Shown: positions 39,835 through 42,401 of the stretch, piece by piece
How positions within the stretch are numbered: position 1 is the stretch's first letter
Layout: every line of letters begins with the position of its first letter
From: Arthrobacter sp. SO5
Lineage (GTDB): Bacteria > Actinomycetota > Actinomycetes > Actinomycetales > Micrococcaceae
Length of the DNA: 42,401 nt
Direction: 5' to 3'
Assembly: GCF_020532805.1 (NCBI RefSeq)
Contig: NZ_MQTQ01000023.1
Coordinates: 7,928-50,328, forward strand
Translations under genes and position numbers: made by a program
Notes under the pieces: model-generated
The model's database searches: none
The model's input: only the letters and a program-made list of their open reading frames with translations
What the model was told of the DNA's origin: nothing

Positions 39835-40713
39835 TCAGCCTTCCTGGGTCTTGGCGGCGCGGGTGCAGGCAAGCCGCAACACCCGCCGTGTGAGTTCGTC
39901 GGCCAGATGCCGCTTGTAGTCGACGGGGCCGCGCTGGTCGTCCACCGGGTCACAGGCTGCCGCAGCCAGCCGTCCGGCCTCAACGAACAGCTCTTCCGCG
40001 GGATGCCGGCCGCGCAGCACGTCTGCGGCCTCAGCCAGGGTGCCGTCAAGGCCGAGTGCGGTGAGTCCGACGGCGGCGTCGGAAATCGTGCCGTCCGCGG
40101 CGAGCGTGATTGCGGCGCCGGCGGCGCCGACGGCCCAGTCGCCCACGCGGCGTTCCACCTTCTCGTAGGCGCTCGACGAGCGGGGACGAAGGGGGAATCG
40201 AAGCTCGCACAGGAGCTCATCCTGGCCCACAGCTGTTTCGTAGGGGCCGCGGTGGAAATCGGCCATGGTCAGGATGCGCTCGCCGGCCGGACCGCGGATG
40301 ACTGCTTCCGCGCCCAGGACATCGCAGACGGTGGACAGGTCCTCGGCCGGGTCCGCCTGGCAGAGGGAACCGCCGATGGTTCCGCGGTTCCGGACGATCG
40401 GGTCGGCGATGACCGACTCGGCGTCCCGGACGATCGGGAAGATCCCGGCGATCTCGTCGGATTCGAGGAGGGTGGTGTGCCGGGTCATGGCGCCGATCCG
40501 CAGCGTGTCGCCGTCGCGGAGGATGAAATCGAGTTCGTAAAGGTCGTTGATGTCGATGAGCCACTCGGGCCGGGCCAGCCGGAGCTTCATCATCGGCAGG
40601 AGGCTGTGCCCCCCGGCGATGACCCGGGATTCCGTGCCGTGGCGCTGCAGGAGTTCCAGTGCGTTGTCCACCGAACTGGCCCGCACATAGTCGAATGGAG
40701 CCGGAATCTGCAT
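39835..40713 (-). CDS. coxM: carbon monoxide dehydrogenase medium (FAD) subunit
   Basis: A 292-residue flavoprotein subunit; first gene of the operon. FAD-binding segments are VIAGGHSLLPMMKLR and NRGTIGGSLCQADP; the C-terminal CO_deh_flav_C domain starts near YEKVERRVGDWAVGAAGAAI. It oxidises the reduced iron-sulfur clusters and hands electrons to the quinone pool. ATG 40713 is preceded by a purine-rich GAGTGAGGTAGGG; an upstream in-frame start at 40788 would cover the operator region and lacks a ribosome site. Confidence 0.96.
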   Translation of the reverse strand: MQIPAPFDYVRASSVDNALELLQRHGTESRVIAGGHSLLPMMKLRLARPEWLIDINDLYELDFILRDGDTLRIGAMTRHTTLLESDEIAGIFPIVRDAESVIADPIVRNRGTIGGSLCQADPAEDLSTVCDVLGAEAVIRGPAGERILTMADFHRGPYETAVGQDELLCELRFPLRPRSSSAYEKVERRVGDWAVGAAGAAITLAADGTISDAAVGLTALGLDGTLAEAADVLRGRHPAEELFVEAGRLAAAACDPVDDQRGPVDYKRHLADELTRRVLRLACTRAAKTQEG

Positions 40714-40764
40714 AGTCCCTACCTCACTCCCGGGCGCTCGCAACGTCGCGGAGCGCCGATTTGA

Positions 40765-40823
40765 GGCAAGTCTTGCCCCGCCTGACATGGAGTGTCAACA
40801 TCGTCATAAGCGAAAGGTTATGA
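40765..40823. promoter_or_regulatory. shared cox/LysR control region with three inverted repeats
   Basis: Three perfect inverted repeats stand in a row in the 114-nt gap: GGCAAG-T-CTTGCC (40765-40777), TGACA-N5-TGTCA (40783-40797) and TCATAA-N8-TTATGA (40804-40823). On the minus strand TTGACA (40798-40793) is a consensus -35 for coxM, with a weak AAGACT 18 nt later. LysR regulators bind such dyads between divergent genes, so the product of the neighbouring gene is the likely ligand. Confidence 0.6.
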
Positions 40824-40827
40824 CGCC

Positions 40828-41814
40828 GTGTCCATGACATTGAGCCAACTGCGCACCTTCGCCCTCGTCGCCAGGCTGGGCTCGCTGCACGCCGCCGCGG
40901 AAGCGCTCGGAGTCAGCGAACCGGCCGTCTCGGCGGCACTGGCGGCGCTGCGGCAAGACCTCGGCGACCCCTTGTTTGTGCGAGCCCAGGGCGGGGTAGC
41001 ACTGACTCCGGGCGGCCGGGCCCTGGCGGACTACGCCCAGAACATCGTCGGGCTGGCGGATCAGGCACGCTGGGAGGTCGCCCACGCGAAGAACGACGCC
41101 GGACGGCTGAAGATCGTCGCCACGGCGCCTTTTGCCGAACATGCCGCCGGCCGGCTGCTGGACCTTTTCACCAAGCGGGTTCCCGGCGCGTGGGTTGATG
41201 TGGTGGTCGAGGCGGCGGAGGACCTTGACCCGCTCCTGCACGAGCGGGCCTACGACATCGCCCTGGGCGCACGGCCGACGGCGCCAGCTGGCACGGCTGC
41301 GTCGGAGCTCGACCTGGAGTCCGTTCCCTTCCTGCGTTACCAGCGGGTGTTCGTGGTGGCCTCGTCCCATCCGCTGGCCCGGCTGCACGGTCCGCTGTCT
41401 GTGGCCACGCTCCTGGGCAGGCCCTGGTTTGCCGGACCTGCCGGGATCCAGGCCGGCACGGAAGAGGGGCGCTGGCTGGCGTCCGTGGGCGTTGCGCCCG
41501 ACATTATCCGGTTGAGCAGCGAGACCGATGCGCTGGCTGCCGTGCGGGCGGGGGAAGGGATCATGCTGGCGATCGGCCATATTGTGCGCGCCGAGGTCCA
41601 GAGCGGGGCACTCGTCCGCCTGCCCGTCGTCGGGACCCCGTTCACGGGACTGTGGTGGGCCAGCACGCTGGACCACCGCCGGACCACCACGATGGCGCAG
41701 ACGCTGCAGCGCTTCGTCAACACCGCGGACGCGACTGCCGCGATGGTCGCGCCGGGAGGATCCCGCGGACTTGAGCGCCGGGGCTCGAAGTTCCACGTTG
41801 CGCTGTGGAGCTGA
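40828..41814 (+). CDS. LysR-family regulator divergent from cox operon
   Basis: A 328-residue LysR-type regulator. N-terminal helix-turn-helix MTLSQLRTFALVARLGSLHAAAEALGVSEPAVSAAL, with DPLFVRAQGGVALTPGGRAL closing the DNA-binding part; the effector domain (~95-305) has the two periplasmic-binding-like lobes. It most likely activates the cox genes, as such regulators do next to other form I clusters; the inducer is unknown. GTG 40828 has AAAGG 10 nt upstream; ATG 40834 two codons later is equally possible. Confidence 0.92.
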   Translation: MSMTLSQLRTFALVARLGSLHAAAEALGVSEPAVSAALAALRQDLGDPLFVRAQGGVALTPGGRALADYAQNIVGLADQARWEVAHAKNDAGRLKIVATAPFAEHAAGRLLDLFTKRVPGAWVDVVVEAAEDLDPLLHERAYDIALGARPTAPAGTAASELDLESVPFLRYQRVFVVASSHPLARLHGPLSVATLLGRPWFAGPAGIQAGTEEGRWLASVGVAPDIIRLSSETDALAAVRAGEGIMLAIGHIVRAEVQSGALVRLPVVGTPFTGLWWASTLDHRRTTTMAQTLQRFVNTADATAAMVAPGGSRGLERRGSKFHVALWS

Positions 41815-41942
41815 AGAAAAGGTAGCCACTGCGCCGCGGGGCCCTGTGTCGCGTTGCACATGTGGGTGGTCGGTGCTACCCCTTGTGGAGTAGACGATCG
41901 ACGCACACACCCTACAAACACACTTTACAAAGAGGAGTAGCT

Positions 41943-42260
41943 ATGACTTTGACCCGTGACGAGGACAGCTCGCTGAGGCACTGGAGCAGCCGGCTGATCC
42001 AGGCGCTGCAGATCCTCGACCTGGAAGTTGACCACGAGAAAATCGTTGAAGTTGCGGAGGAATCGCGGAAGGCAGTCGGACCGCACGCGGACGCGATCAG
42101 CGCCTTCATCGTCGGCTTCGCTGCGGGCACAGCGTCCACGGACGGCCGCAAGAGCACCCAGGAGGCCGTTCACGCCGCCTCCAACAAGGTCATTGAGCTG
42201 TGCGAGCACGGCGAATCCGGCGGCCCCGACGAAGAGGGCTGGGCCAAGAGGGCCCAATAG
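41943..42260 (+). CDS. DUF6457-type protein, probable molybdenum cofactor link
   Basis: A 105-residue, mostly helical protein (LRHWSSRLIQALQILDLEVDHEKIVEVAEESRK, then SAFIVGFAAGTAS). This short domain, which I recall as DUF6457, is often found next to or fused with MobA-type molybdopterin nucleotidyltransferases in actinobacteria. Its place after the cox regulator fits that. ATG 41943 follows GAGGAG at good distance. It lies 128 nt after the LysR gene and is probably transcribed separately. Function unproved. Confidence 0.75.
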   Translation: MTLTRDEDSSLRHWSSRLIQALQILDLEVDHEKIVEVAEESRKAVGPHADAISAFIVGFAAGTASTDGRKSTQEAVHAASNKVIELCEHGESGGPDEEGWAKRAQ

Positions 42261-42286
42261 CAGCTCCACCCCGCTCCCACCCCGGG

Positions 42287-42365
42287 GGACATGCCCAGCC
42301 TTTGAGCCCGGGACTGGACATAAAGGCACTATGTCCGGTGCCCGCGGGCAGGACTGGACATGTCC
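42287..42365. repeat. cluster of GGACAT motifs with two 11-bp direct repeats
   Basis: GGACTGGACAT occurs at 42311-42321 and 42351-42361, 40 bp apart. GGACAT also stands at 42287, inverted ATGTCC at 42331-42336, and the second repeat extends into the palindrome GGACATGTCC (42356-42365). CCCGCGGG flanks the latter on both sides. The area follows the DUF6457 gene and runs to the window edge without a gene. Confidence 0.6.
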
Positions 42366-42401
42366 CGCGGGAGGGTCAGGACGACCCGCCGCAGCACCCC
42401 C

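Overview
The window looks like chromosomal DNA from a soil actinobacterium, most likely Arthrobacter, Pseudarthrobacter or a close relative. It is GC-rich with strong GC bias at third codon positions. It has GTG starts, many 4-nt ATGA gene overlaps, a DUF4193 zinc-ribbon gene, HtaA-type and AfsR-type proteins, and a homoprotocatechuate dioxygenase whose active-site residues carry the same numbers as in the Arthrobacter/Brevibacterium enzymes. I see no rRNA, tRNA, CRISPR array, transposase or phage gene. The taxonomic call is inference.

Left part (1-8580): an incomplete lipoprotein gene, a LysE-type exporter that seems to start at ATT, and two very small genes. Then comes a compact operon for meta-cleavage of homoprotocatechuate (3,4-dihydroxyphenylacetate): a fumarylacetoacetate-hydrolase/RraA fusion, a GntR/FCD regulator, then hpaE, hpaD, hpaH and hpaI. 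Together they would carry the ring-cleavage product to pyruvate and succinic semialdehyde. A near-perfect 26-bp inverted repeat covers the promoter. No hpaF isomerase and no hpaBC hydroxylase are in view.

Middle part (8574-31166): mixed housekeeping and signalling genes. The most unusual is a two-gene unit on the minus strand. It joins an RsbQ/KAI2-like alpha/beta hydrolase to a PAS-GGDEF protein by a 4-nt overlap, which resembles the Bacillus RsbQ-RsbP sensor but with a cyclic-di-GMP output. Others are HrpB helicase, an IPNS-like oxygenase, an ArsR-glyoxalase pair with a perfect operator, a stand-alone LigD-type polymerase domain, a cyclopropane synthase-like methyltransferase, pirin, a TMEM175-type channel, a cupredoxin lipoprotein, a tail-to-tail response regulator/histidine kinase pair, an HtaA-domain protein, an HtrA-like protease without a signal peptide, a SARP/AfsR-type regulator and YciO.

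Right part (31176-42260): a nine-gene minus-strand operon for aerobic carbon monoxide oxidation. In transcription order it is coxM, coxS, coxL (with the form I AYxCSFR active-site loop), an XdhC-YHS fusion, a MocA-like nucleotidyltransferase, coxD, coxE, coxG and a second XdhC-family gene. Genes overlap or nearly touch. A LysR regulator is divergent from it, followed by a DUF6457 gene probably linked to molybdenum cofactor work. The shared 114-bp intergenic region carries three inverted repeats.

A repeated theme is that many isolated genes lack a Shine-Dalgarno sequence and instead show a -10-like hexamer exactly 6 nt before the start codon, as expected for leaderless mRNAs. All calls come from reading the sequence; no database search was run.
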